A stretch of 64,000 nucleotides of DNA from Mumia sp. ZJ1417 (GTDB lineage: Bacteria > Actinomycetota > Actinomycetes > Propionibacteriales > Nocardioidaceae): NCBI RefSeq assembly GCF_014127285.1, contig NZ_CP059901.1:2232001-2296000 (forward strand), given 5' to 3'. Positions within the stretch are counted from its first letter, which is position 1; each line of letters begins with the position of its first letter. A program made the position numbers and the translations under genes. Positions 51,722-62,940 of this stretch are shown here, piece after piece. The notes under the pieces were generated by a model, which made no database searches, had not been told where the DNA came from, and saw nothing but the letters and a program-made list of their open reading frames with translations.

Positions 51722-51747
51722 GATTTTGTCACCGCCGCAACAAAATC
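51722..51747. promoter_or_regulatory. Candidate ROK operator
   Basis: GATTTTGT (51722-51729) and ACAAAATC (51740-51747) form a perfect 8-bp inverted repeat with a 10-nt spacer, an AT-rich island in GC-rich DNA, 59 bp upstream of the ROK start. Sites of this form are typical for ROK/XylR-type repressors. Predicts autoregulation. Confidence 0.6.
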
Positions 51748-51772
51748 GAGACCAACTCCGCCCCAACGACGT

Positions 51773-51827
51773 CGGCGGTGAGCCTGGTCCGACCGGTCGG
51801 CACCGGGTCGGACCAGGCTCACCGCCG
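51773..51827. repeat. REP-like palindrome, copy C (perfect 22-bp arms)
   Basis: Arms 51773-51794 (CGGCGGTGAGCCTGGTCCGA then CC) and 51806-51827 are exact complements around an 11-nt loop. Its arms differ from the ends of the 28236-29374 unit at three positions only, so it is the same repeat family, here without a nuclease gene. It lies 41 bp past the acnA stop and may also terminate acnA. Confidence 0.85.
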
Positions 51828-51867
51828 GACGTGACGGGGTGAGCCGTGAGGATCAGTCGAGCAGCAC

Positions 51868-54696
<2,829 letters not shown>

Positions 54697-54830
54697 GCCT
54701 CTCCTCGTTCCGTCCTGCCGGAGCCCGCGATCGCCGTGCGCGCTCCGCGCGGCATCCGCCCTCTATCGTCGCGCGGTCGAATGGGGCCCGCGCGATCAGG
54801 CTCGCCTTACTCAGCCGCTCTCGCAGCATG

Positions 54831-54857
54831 TATCTCGATGTCAAGATAAACGTTATC
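54831..54857. promoter_or_regulatory. Overlapping palindromes in the acnA promoter region
   Basis: TATCTCGATGTCAAGATA (54831-54848) is an 8-bp-arm palindrome with one mismatch; GATAAACGTTATC (54845-54857) is a second with 5-bp arms, sharing four bases with the first. Read on the minus strand the block includes TTGACA. The overlap suggests two regulators competing, or one that binds cooperatively, about 140 bp before the acnA ATG. Confidence 0.5.
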
Positions 54858-54901
54858 AAACTTCTCGCTCCGGTCCGAGCCCTCCCAGCGCGCGCCACCA
54901 T

Positions 54902-54983
54902 TTTCCGTGGGGGCCAACGCAGACGTCTGGCCCCACCTCGATGTTCCGGTGGGGGCGCAACTCTGCGTTGGCCCCCACGGAAA
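54902..54983. repeat. Large nested inverted repeat with perfect 22-bp arms
   Basis: Arms 54902-54923 and 54962-54983 (TTTCCGTGGGGGCCAACGCA plus two bases) are exact complements; inside, GCCCCACC (54930-54937) pairs with GGTGGGGGC (54948-54956) to form a second stem. It begins 18 bp past the GNAT stop and may end that transcript before acnA. Its sequence is unrelated to the 28/29/51 kb palindrome family. Confidence 0.75.
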
Positions 54984-55001
54984 GTGCGGGCCGCGGGGAG
55001 G

Positions 55002-55460
55002 TCAGGCGTCGCGGACGAGGACCACGTACCGGCGACCGTCTGCGGGCGACTCGAACTTGTCGACGGCGGCGAACCCGAGGGTGTCGACGACCTTGAGGGC
55101 GCGGACGTTGAACTCCGCGACCGTCACGCGGAACCGCTGCGGAGCGAACCGCTCGGCCCCGAAGGCGAGCCCCGTCGCGATCGCCGAGTGGCCGAGACCC
55201 TGCCCGGTCAGCTCGGGGCGCAGCCCGCCGGCGATGTCGAGCGCCTCGTCGTCGTAGTCGAACCCGAGCACCCGCGCCGTCGGCCCGTAGCAGCGATAGC
55301 CGATCAGCCGCTCCCCCTCGATCAGCGCCCAGAATCCGTGCGAGAGGTCGGTGAAATGGCGCGGGTCCATCCCGGTGAGGTCGTAGCAGCCGTTGGGCTC
55401 CGGATAGCTCCAGGTGACGATGTCGCCAGCATGGTCGTGCGTGAGCTCGATGATCTGCAT
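55002..55460 (-). CDS. GNAT-family N-acetyltransferase
   Basis: 152-residue acetyltransferase. The acetyl-CoA loop appears as LRPELTGQGLGHSAIATGL near residues 83-101 (the Q/RxxGxG/A motif), followed by FRVTVAEFNVRALKVVDTLGF, the typical C-terminal beta strand and helix. Starts at the ATG at 55460 behind GAGGGAGCAGGA. Substrate unknown. Upstream on the same strand is the giant membrane protein gene, 74 bp away. Confidence 0.88.
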   Translation of the reverse strand: MQIIELTHDHAGDIVTWSYPEPNGCYDLTGMDPRHFTDLSHGFWALIEGERLIGYRCYGPTARVLGFDYDDEALDIAGGLRPELTGQGLGHSAIATGLAFGAERFAPQRFRVTVAEFNVRALKVVDTLGFAAVDKFESPADGRRYVVLVRDA

Positions 55461-55534
55461 TCCTGCTCCCTCACCCGCTGACGGTGCCGACATCCAAGCA
55501 CGCGCGCAGTGCTCGCGGCAATGGCCCGTCCGCC

Positions 55535-58117
55535 TCAGCGCAGCGTACGGACGTATGCGACGACGGCGCGCGCGTCGCGCACGCGTGCCTCCCACGTGGC
55601 CCCCGCCAGCACCAGCGCGAGACCGACGGCCCCGAGCGGGATCCACCGGGGCAGGTCGCCGACGAACGGCCCTGCCCAACGCACCACCAGCAGGGTCGTC
55701 AGGGTGGCGCCGACGACGAACGGCGCCTTCTGGCGGACGACGGTGCCGACCGCGAGGAGACCGATCCCCGCAGCGGCCAGCAGCAGGCCACGGACGGAGG
55801 CCGGGTCGTCGAGCGTCGCCGGCAGGCTCGGGAGGAGGGCGAGGCCGAGTCCGGGCAGCAGCGCCGCAGAGCTCTGACCGCGCTGGTGCCGCATGCGCAG
55901 CAGCCCTGCAGCGAGGAGCAGCAGCCCGAACGGCAGCGTGTACGCCTCGACGATGTCCACGTCCGAGGCAGCCAGGCGCGTCACGTACGCCGTGCCGAGG
56001 AGGACCGTGCCGAGCACCATGTATGGCCTGCGGTCGTACCGCAGGATGCCGGCGACGGTCACCGCGACGCCGAGGACGGTCAGGCACAGGCTGAACCATC
56101 CGAGGCTCGCATCGAGTGCCTCGACCAGCGCGAGGCAGGCGGTTCCGCCGGCGACGATCTCCCACGGCACCCGCAACGAACGCGGCAGGGTGGGCACCGA
56201 CGCTGACGCGAGGAGCGCGACGACCAGCCCGCTGGCGACCAGCGCGCCTGTGCGGAGCCCGGCGCCGGAGACGTCGACCCAGGCGAGCACCCCCGCGACG
56301 CCGAGGGCGGCGGCCGAACCCGCGGCGACGGCTGCGGCATCGCGGCGCCCGTCGGACAGCGCGGCGACCGTCACCAGCGCGGCCACCATCGCGACCGCGC
56401 ACCACACCGTCGCCGCCGCCGGCGCGGAACCGATCGGGAGGAGCACGGCGACGACCGCGGCCGGCGGTGCGGTGCAGGCCGCGGCCACCGCGAGGTCACC
56501 GGAGCCTCGGACCAGCCACGTCGCCCCCGCCGCTCCCGCGACCCCGAGCGCACTCAACGCCACCACCAGGACCGGCGCCTCGAGGAGCACCCCGACCACG
56601 ACGACCCCTCCGGCGCTCAGCAGCGCGACCACGACCCACGAGGTCGTACGGATCGCCGGCGCGCGCGCCGCTGCCCTCCAGCACGCGACGACCGCCACGA
56701 CGGCCGCCGCCCCGAGCCATGTGCAGGCGACCAGCCACACCGGATCGCCCCATTCCGTGGTGAACCGGAGAGCGACGTCGTCGTCCCAGCCCGGCAGCCA
56801 CGACTCCGCCACCGCCAGACCGGCCGCACCCCCGGTGGCGAGCAGCGCACCCACGAGAGGAAGCGCGGCAGGGACGAGCGTGGCGCGGACGCCGGTCGCC
56901 CACCCGGGCGGCGACAGGCGCGCACCGACCCCAGCGGTCGCGAGAGGGACGAGGACCCACGTCAGCGTGGCCACCTCCACCGGCACGCCACGTCCGAGGA
57001 GCGCGACCACGACCAGGCACAGCGCGGCGCCGAACCCGCCGAAAGCACGGGCAAGCGTGGCAGGTGCAGTCAGCGCCCGCGCCTCGAGCGTCCGGGCCAC
57101 GAGCGCGGCCAGGCCCGCCGTCACCGCACCGAGGAGCAGCAGCGCGGGCGCGTCGCCGCGGGTCCAGCGGGTTGCGGCCCCGTCGGAGATCGCGACGGCG
57201 GTGACGAGGACGGCGGCACTGCCCGGAACCGCGCCCGCGGCGCACAGCCCGACGGCCCACGCCGCGACCGTCAGCCGGAGGCGTACGAGGCCGAGGGTCG
57301 CGAGCACGAGGCCCGCCGACGCCGCCGTGAGGGTCCACCGCAGGTCGACGGGAAGGACGACCAGCGCGGCGACCGTGCCCGTGACCAGCCCGATCACCAA
57401 CCCGACCTCGGCCGCCACGACGCGTCGGAGCCACTGTCGTGCCCAGAGCGCGACGCCGAGGCTGGCCACGGCGAGCACGGCGGAGAAGCCGAGGATCAGC
57501 AGGTCCGCGTCGAGGGTGTCCAGGCCGAGGACGCCGGCACGCACCCCGGCACCGACGTCGACGGCGGCGAGGAGCCCGCAGACCGTCCACAGCGCCTCGG
57601 CGGACGCCCGCAGACGTCGCGTGGTGACCCACGCAGCGGCACCGGCCACGGCCGTCGTGAGGGCGACGAGGACGAGGGTCCGGCCGGTCAGGCCGAGGCT
57701 CCCCCACCCCACCGCGACGAACACGAACCCTGCGACCACCAGGCACAGCGAGCCGAGGGCGAGGAGGGTGCCGCCCACCGACCAGGTGTGGCGCGGCGAC
57801 GACGCTCTGTACGCCGGGTGGCGCGGCGACCACGGCGGCGGCTGCTGGGCCCCGTACGACGACGGCTGCTGCGGCGCCTCCGCGGCCGGGCCCGCGGCCG
57901 ATGGCGACCACGAGGGCACGCTCGGACCCGCCGGCCGCGCCGCCGTGGCGGCCGCCTCCGCCCGCATCTCCGCCAGCACGCGGTCGGCCTCCGCGAGAAG
58001 GCCGAGCAGGCGCAGCGGGCGCTCTCCTCGCAGCTGGACACCGCACCTCGGGCAGCGTTCCACCCCGGCCGCAGGTGCGCCACAGCTCGGGCAGTGCAGG
58101 GGATCGGCGTACGTCAC
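55535..58117 (-). CDS. Large Ala-rich multi-pass membrane protein with N-terminal zinc ribbon
   Basis: 860-residue protein of unknown function. Residues 9-25 form a zinc ribbon (C9, C12, C22, C25 in CPSCG and CPRCG), then a Pro/Ala/Ser-rich linker to about residue 115, then more than 20 hydrophobic segments to the end, extremely rich in Ala, Val, Leu and Gly. This matches the SCO7629-type actinobacterial membrane proteins. GTG start with GACACT six bases upstream. The bias makes the opposite strand appear open as well, but that is an artefact. Confidence 0.8.
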   Translation of the reverse strand: MTYADPLHCPSCGAPAAGVERCPRCGVQLRGERPLRLLGLLAEADRVLAEMRAEAAATAARPAGPSVPSWSPSAAGPAAEAPQQPSSYGAQQPPPWSPRHPAYRASSPRHTWSVGGTLLALGSLCLVVAGFVFVAVGWGSLGLTGRTLVLVALTTAVAGAAAWVTTRRLRASAEALWTVCGLLAAVDVGAGVRAGVLGLDTLDADLLILGFSAVLAVASLGVALWARQWLRRVVAAEVGLVIGLVTGTVAALVVLPVDLRWTLTAASAGLVLATLGLVRLRLTVAAWAVGLCAAGAVPGSAAVLVTAVAISDGAATRWTRGDAPALLLLGAVTAGLAALVARTLEARALTAPATLARAFGGFGAALCLVVVALLGRGVPVEVATLTWVLVPLATAGVGARLSPPGWATGVRATLVPAALPLVGALLATGGAAGLAVAESWLPGWDDDVALRFTTEWGDPVWLVACTWLGAAAVVAVVACWRAAARAPAIRTTSWVVVALLSAGGVVVVGVLLEAPVLVVALSALGVAGAAGATWLVRGSGDLAVAAACTAPPAAVVAVLLPIGSAPAAATVWCAVAMVAALVTVAALSDGRRDAAAVAAGSAAALGVAGVLAWVDVSGAGLRTGALVASGLVVALLASASVPTLPRSLRVPWEIVAGGTACLALVEALDASLGWFSLCLTVLGVAVTVAGILRYDRRPYMVLGTVLLGTAYVTRLAASDVDIVEAYTLPFGLLLLAAGLLRMRHQRGQSSAALLPGLGLALLPSLPATLDDPASVRGLLLAAAGIGLLAVGTVVRQKAPFVVGATLTTLLVVRWAGPFVGDLPRWIPLGAVGLALVLAGATWEARVRDARAVVAYVRTLR

Positions 58118-58153
58118 CGGTGAAGTGTCTCGCGAGGCGGAGTCACCTCAGGG

Positions 58154-59416
58154 TCAGGGCGCGAGGTCCAGCGTCGCCACGCACTCGACGTGGTGCGTCA
58201 TCGGGAACAGCGCGTACGCCTCGAGGTCGCCGAGGGTGTAGCCGAGCTCGACGAACGTCTTGACGTCGCGCGCCAGCGCCGCCGGGTCGCACGCGACGTA
58301 GACGACCCTGCGCGGGCGCAGCGCCGCGATCGCCCGCACGACCTTCGCACGCGCCCCCGTACGGGGCGGGTCGAGGACGACCACGTCGCACTGCTCCCCC
58401 GCCTCTCCGCGCGCCAGCACACGGGCCACGTCACCGGTGACGATCCTGGCCTGAGGGAGGTCGTGCAGGTTGCGGCGGGCGTCGCGCGAGGCCTGCGCGT
58501 CACCCTCGACGCTGACGACCACCCCGTCCGTCCCCACAGCCTCGCCGAGGAACGCGGAGAACAGTCCGACGCCGGCGTACAGGTCGGCGACCCGCTCCCC
58601 CGGCTTCGGCGCGGCCGCCCGCATCACGGCGTCGACGAGCGTGGTCGCGGCGTCGGGGTGGACCTGCCAGAAGCCGGCGCCCCCGACGCGGAAGCCGCGA
58701 TCGCCGACAACCTCACGCACCCAGCCGCGCCCGTGGACCGTGGCGCCGTCGGCGAGCACACCGGTGGCCTCCACCGCTGGAAGCCCCCCTGTCACGTCGT
58801 ACGCGGCTGCGAGCGCGTCGCCGTCGGAGCCGGCCACCGCCGTCACCCGCGAGGCGGGCCAGCGGACGGACAGGACGTTCGGGAGGTCGCGCGACGCGAT
58901 AGGGCAGTCGTCGAGCGGCACGATCGCGTGCGAGCGGTGGCGCCGCAGCCCGAGCGTGCCGTCCTCGGTCGCCGCAAAGGTCACCCGCGTGCGCCATCCG
59001 AGACCGTCGCGTGCCGCCTCGCCGAGCGGCGGGCGTACGGTCACCTCCCGGTCGATCCCGGCCAGCCGCGACAGCTGCTCGCGGACCACCGAGCCGAGGA
59101 GCTCGCGCTGCGTGGCCAGGGAGGCGTGCTGGAAGTCGCATCCCCCGCACCCTCCGGGACGGGCGACAGGGCAGCGCGGCTCGACCCGACCAGGCGCCGC
59201 GTCGAGGACCTCGACGGCATCGGCACGGAGGAAGCGGTCACCCTCGCGTCCCTCGGTGATCTCGGCGACCACCCGCTCGCCAGGGAGCGTGTGACGGACG
59301 AAGACGACCTGGCCGTCCCACCGCGCCACGCAGTGCCCCCCGTGAGCGACGGCACCCACCTCGAGCTCCATCCGGGTGCCAGCGAGGTCGCGACGTTCGT
59401 CCGTAGGTGACTGCAT
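58154..59416 (-). CDS. TRAM-domain [4Fe-4S] RNA (uracil-5) methyltransferase, RumA/TrmA family
   Basis: SAM-dependent RNA methyltransferase of 420 residues. An N-terminal TRAM domain (residues 16-70) precedes cluster cysteines C82, C90, C93 and C171, the RumA arrangement. The methyltransferase core has VADLYAGVGLFSAFLG (SAM loop), VVLDPPRTGAR, and the catalytic Cys in YVACDPAALARD. It is the homologue of Rv2689c, and like it sits before the KimA-like permease (Rv2690c) and ceoB. The target RNA is not known. Confidence 0.9.
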   Translation of the reverse strand: MQSPTDERRDLAGTRMELEVGAVAHGGHCVARWDGQVVFVRHTLPGERVVAEITEGREGDRFLRADAVEVLDAAPGRVEPRCPVARPGGCGGCDFQHASLATQRELLGSVVREQLSRLAGIDREVTVRPPLGEAARDGLGWRTRVTFAATEDGTLGLRRHRSHAIVPLDDCPIASRDLPNVLSVRWPASRVTAVAGSDGDALAAAYDVTGGLPAVEATGVLADGATVHGRGWVREVVGDRGFRVGGAGFWQVHPDAATTLVDAVMRAAAPKPGERVADLYAGVGLFSAFLGEAVGTDGVVVSVEGDAQASRDARRNLHDLPQARIVTGDVARVLARGEAGEQCDVVVLDPPRTGARAKVVRAIAALRPRRVVYVACDPAALARDVKTFVELGYTLGDLEAYALFPMTHHVECVATLDLAP

Positions 59417-59442
59417 CCCTCAAGGGTGCCGTACGGCCTCCG

Positions 59443-61461
59443 TCAGGAGTCGCGGCGGTCGCTGACGGTCCGCCCCTGCCGCACCTCGCCGGGGACCGGG
59501 CGTACCCGCTCGGGACCGCGACGCTTGGCCGACTGCAGCTGATACGGGACGCTCGTGACGAGCACGCCGGGCGTGAACAGCAGCCGCCCCTTCAGCCGCA
59601 GCGCCGTCTGGTTGTGCAGGACCTGCTCGTACCAGCGGCCGACGACGTACTCGGGGACGTAGACCATCACGATGTCGCGCGGACTCTGGCGCCGCAGCTC
59701 CTTGACGTACTTGATGACCGGCCGGACCAGCTCGCGGTATGGCGAGCCGACGACCACCAGCGGCACCGGGATGCCCAGGTCGTCCCACTGATTGGTCAGC
59801 TGAGCCGTGGACGCGCGGTCGAGGTCGACCGTGAGCGCCTCGAGCGTGTCGGGCCTCGAGACCCGCGCGTACGCGAGCGCCCGCATGACCGGCTTGTGGA
59901 GCCGCCCGACGAGCACGATCGCGTGCACCCGGGATGGGAGCGTCGTGTCGGAGTCGTCGACCGCCAGCTCGTCGGCCACCAGGTCGTAGTGCCGTCGGAT
60001 CGCACGCATGAGGAGATAGAGCACGACCATCGCGGTGATCGCGATCCAGGCACCGGCGAGGAACTTCGTGACGAAGACGATCACCAGGACCGTCGCGGTC
60101 ATCGCGAGACCGAACAGGTTGACCGCCCGGGAGCGCTTCATCCGTCCACGCTCGGCCGGGTCGGGCTCCGCGCGCAGCAGCCTTCCCCAGTGCCGGATCA
60201 TCCCGAGCTGGCTGAGCGTGAACGAGACGAACACGCCGACGATGTAGAGCTGGATGAGTCTGGTCACCTCGGCGTCGAACGCGAGGATCAGCACGACCGC
60301 CGCGAGACCGAGGAGGACGATGCCGTTGCTGAACGCGAGACGGTCGCCGCGGGTGTCGAGCTGGCGTGGCAGATGGCCGTCGCGCGCGAGCACCGATCCG
60401 AGCACGGGGAAGCCGTTGAACGCCGTGTTGGCCGCCAGGACGAGGATGATGCCGGTGGTCGCGACGGTGAGGTAGAAGAGCACGGGCACGTTGTCGTAGA
60501 CCGCAGCCGCGAGCTGCCCGATGACGGTGTCCTGCACGTAGTCGTCGCCGACCGGCACGCCGTCACGGGTCAGCTGCGTGGCCGGATCCTCCGCGAACCG
60601 CAGATGGGTGAGGTCGGCCAGAACGATGATGCTCGTGAGCATCGTCACCGAGATGATGCCTAGGAGGGCGAGCGTCGTGGCGGCGTTCTTGCTCTTGGGG
60701 CGCCGGAACGCCGGGACACCGTTGCTGATCGCCTCGACGCCGGTCAGCGCGGCGCAGCCCGACGAGAAGGCCCGCGCGACGAGGAACGTCATCGCGATCG
60801 CCGAGACGGCACCCGTGTACGGCTCCTCCGCGACGAGATCGAGGTCGCCGCTTGCCACCTTCGGGAGATCTCCCCACGCGTACCTCACGAAGCCCCACAC
60901 GGCCATGCCGAGGATGCAGAACATGAACAGGTATGACGGGATCGCGAACGCGGCACCGGACTCGCGAAGCCCCCGCAGGTTGGCCGCGATCAGCAGCAGC
61001 ACGAGCGCGGAAGCCGCCAGCGCCTCGTGCCCGTTGAGCCACGGCAGCGCGGCCGTCGCGTTCTGGACGCCCGACGAGATCGACACCGCGACCGTCAGCA
61101 CGTAGTCGACCATCAGCGCGGAGGCGACGGTCACGCCCGCGCGGGGCCCGAGGTTGACCGTGGCGACCTCGTAGTCGCCACCGCCGCTGGGGTAGGCGCG
61201 GACGTTCTGCCGGTATGACGCCACCACCGTCAACATCACGACCGCGACGGCGAGGCCGATCTTCCAGTTGAACGCGTACGCGGACAGGCCGCCCATCGAC
61301 AGCACGAGGAAGATCTCGTCGGGCGCGTACGCCACGGACGAGAGCGCATCGCTCGCGAAAACTGGAAGCGCGATGCGCTTCGGGAGCAACGTCTCGTCGA
61401 GCTGCGTGCTGCGCAGCTTGCGTCCGAGGAACACGCGCTTGCCCAGCTCGGCCATTCCCAC
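59443..61461 (-). CDS. KimA-like APC-family potassium transporter
   Basis: 672-residue membrane protein with 12 helices and a soluble C-terminal domain (about residues 480-672), the plan of KimA (YdaO) potassium/proton symporters. Seen: PVFASDALSSVAYAPDEI, SYRQNVRAYPSGGGDYEV, and a C-terminal USP-like fold with HAIVLVGRLHKPVMRALAYAR. KimA in Firmicutes is inhibited by c-di-AMP. I choose the GTG at 61461 because TACCAT (61473-61468) is exactly six bases upstream; an ATG at 61455 is the alternative. Divergent from ceoB-ceoC, as in M. tuberculosis (Rv2690c). Confidence 0.85.
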   Translation of the reverse strand: MGMAELGKRVFLGRKLRSTQLDETLLPKRIALPVFASDALSSVAYAPDEIFLVLSMGGLSAYAFNWKIGLAVAVVMLTVVASYRQNVRAYPSGGGDYEVATVNLGPRAGVTVASALMVDYVLTVAVSISSGVQNATAALPWLNGHEALAASALVLLLIAANLRGLRESGAAFAIPSYLFMFCILGMAVWGFVRYAWGDLPKVASGDLDLVAEEPYTGAVSAIAMTFLVARAFSSGCAALTGVEAISNGVPAFRRPKSKNAATTLALLGIISVTMLTSIIVLADLTHLRFAEDPATQLTRDGVPVGDDYVQDTVIGQLAAAVYDNVPVLFYLTVATTGIILVLAANTAFNGFPVLGSVLARDGHLPRQLDTRGDRLAFSNGIVLLGLAAVVLILAFDAEVTRLIQLYIVGVFVSFTLSQLGMIRHWGRLLRAEPDPAERGRMKRSRAVNLFGLAMTATVLVIVFVTKFLAGAWIAITAMVVLYLLMRAIRRHYDLVADELAVDDSDTTLPSRVHAIVLVGRLHKPVMRALAYARVSRPDTLEALTVDLDRASTAQLTNQWDDLGIPVPLVVVGSPYRELVRPVIKYVKELRRQSPRDIVMVYVPEYVVGRWYEQVLHNQTALRLKGRLLFTPGVLVTSVPYQLQSAKRRGPERVRPVPGEVRQGRTVSDRRDS

Positions 61462-61467
61462 CCGAGG

Positions 61468-61523
61468 ATGGTAGACCCGCCGCGTCCACTCCGCCCTCGC
61501 CACCACCGTCAGCGGTGTAGCGT
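61468..61523. promoter_or_regulatory. Back-to-back leaderless promoters, kimA-like and ceoB
   Basis: TACCAT (61473-61468, minus) and TAGCGT (61518-61523, plus) each lie exactly six bases before a GTG start (61461 and 61530). The two start codons are 68 bp apart and neither has a Shine-Dalgarno, so the two -35 regions must overlap or nearly so, allowing joint control of the potassium genes. Confidence 0.55.
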
Positions 61524-61529
61524 CATCGC

Positions 61530-62201
61530 GTGCATGTCGTGATCATGGGATGCGGACGGGTCGGATCGACCCTCGCGCACCGTCTCGAGTCGCGCGGTCA
61601 CTCCGTGGCCGTCATCGACAGCGACCCCGATGCCTTCCGCCGTCTCGGTCCCTCTTTCGCAGGGATGACGGTGACCGGTCTCGGGTTCGACCGGGACATC
61701 CAGCGCCGGGCGGGCATCGAGCGGGCTGGCGCCTTCGCCGCGGTCTCGTCGGGCGACAACTCCAACATCATCTCGGCGCGGGTCGCGCGCGAGCAGTTCG
61801 GCGTCGACACGGTCGTCGCACGCATCTACGACCCGGGCCGCGCCGAGGTGTTCGAGCGTCTCGGCGTCCCCACGGTCGCGACCGTGACGTGGGCCGCCGA
61901 CCAGGTGCTCCGCAAGCTCCTCCCCGCCGGACACAGCTCGGTGGTCTACACCGACCCGTCCGGCAAGGTCCGCGCCGACCAGGTCTCGGTCCCTGAGGCC
62001 TGGGTGGGGCGTACGGTCAGCGCCCTCGAAGCGGCCACACGAGGGCGGGTGGCGAGCATCTCCCGCTACGGCACCGCCGAGATCCCCGATGCGCAGATGG
62101 TGCTCCAGGACGGTGACGTGCTCCACCTCTTCTCGCTCATCAGCGACTCCGAGACCGTCTTCAGCACGCTGTCCGAAGGTCCCCGCGAGGAGGACGCATG
62201 A
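61530..62201 (+). CDS. ceoB: TrkA-family potassium uptake regulator (CeoB)
   Basis: 223-residue RCK protein: an N-terminal Rossmann domain (VIMGCGRVGSTLAHRLESRGH, residues 4-24, then VIDSDPDAF) and a C-terminal RCK_C domain (about residues 135-215). Such subunits bind NAD(H) and gate potassium transporters. Leaderless GTG start. Its stop overlaps ceoC by 4 bp. Equivalent to Rv2691. Confidence 0.93.
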   Translation: MHVVIMGCGRVGSTLAHRLESRGHSVAVIDSDPDAFRRLGPSFAGMTVTGLGFDRDIQRRAGIERAGAFAAVSSGDNSNIISARVAREQFGVDTVVARIYDPGRAEVFERLGVPTVATVTWAADQVLRKLLPAGHSSVVYTDPSGKVRADQVSVPEAWVGRTVSALEAATRGRVASISRYGTAEIPDAQMVLQDGDVLHLFSLISDSETVFSTLSEGPREEDA

Positions 62202-62893
62202 AGGTCGCCATCGCCGGTGCGGGCGCGGTCGGCCGCTCCATCGCCGCCGAGCTCCTGGAGAACGGCCACGGCGTGCTCCTCATCGACCGCAACCCGCGCG
62301 CGATCCGCTCCGACACCGTGCCCGGCGCTGACTGGCTCCTCGCCGATGCGTGCGAGCTCTCCGCGCTCGACGTCGCGCGCCTCGAACTCTTCGACGTCGT
62401 GATCGCCGCGACCGGCGACGACAAGGCCAACCTTGTCGTCTCGCTGCTGGCCAAGACCGAGTTCGGCGTCGGTCGTACGGTCGCCCGGGTGAACCACCCC
62501 GACAACGAGTGGCTGTTCAGCGACGCGTGGGGCGTCGACGTCTCGGTGTCGACGCCACGCATCATGTCGGCACTGGTCGAGGAGGCGGTGACGGTCGGCG
62601 ACCTCGTTCGCCTGTTCTCGCTGCGCGGCTCGCACGCCAACCTGGTCGAGCTCACGCTGCCGGCGGACTCACCCCTGGTGAGCGTCCGGGTCAGCGACGT
62701 CCGGTGGCCGCGCGACGTGGTCCTCGTGGCGATCCTGCGCCACAACGGCATCCAGGTGCCCGAGCCCGACCGTTCCCTCGAGGCCGGCGACGAGCTGCTG
62801 TTCGTGGCCCCGGAGGATTCCGAGGAGGCGCTCCAGCACCTGCTCGCGCCGGTCGAGCACCACGCTGACCCGGACTCGCCAGACGCTCTCTGA
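62198..62893 (+). CDS. ceoC: TrkA-family potassium uptake regulator (CeoC)
   Basis: 231-residue second RCK subunit: Rossmann domain (VAIAGAGAVGRSIAAELLENGH, then LIDRNP) and an RCK_C domain with LVELTLPADSPLVSVRVSDV. ATG overlaps the ceoB stop by 4 bp, and the paired RCK proteins presumably form a complex that regulates a potassium channel or the KimA-like protein next door. RCK_C domains of related proteins bind c-di-AMP. Equivalent to Rv2692. Confidence 0.93.
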   Translation: MKVAIAGAGAVGRSIAAELLENGHGVLLIDRNPRAIRSDTVPGADWLLADACELSALDVARLELFDVVIAATGDDKANLVVSLLAKTEFGVGRTVARVNHPDNEWLFSDAWGVDVSVSTPRIMSALVEEAVTVGDLVRLFSLRGSHANLVELTLPADSPLVSVRVSDVRWPRDVVLVAILRHNGIQVPEPDRSLEAGDELLFVAPEDSEEALQHLLAPVEHHADPDSPDAL

Positions 62894-62940
62894 CGTCATC
62901 CCGGACGAGGGCCCCGTACCTCCAGACGTATGACGTCCGC

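Larger units (their letters stand above)
54697..55001. other. 305-bp intergenic region upstream of acnA
   Basis: Holds no gene. From acnA outward it contains a GC-rich untranslated leader (54697-54830), an AT-rich regulatory block with two palindromes (54831-54857), a short spacer, and a large nested inverted repeat (54902-54983) just past the end of the GNAT gene. Confidence 0.7.
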
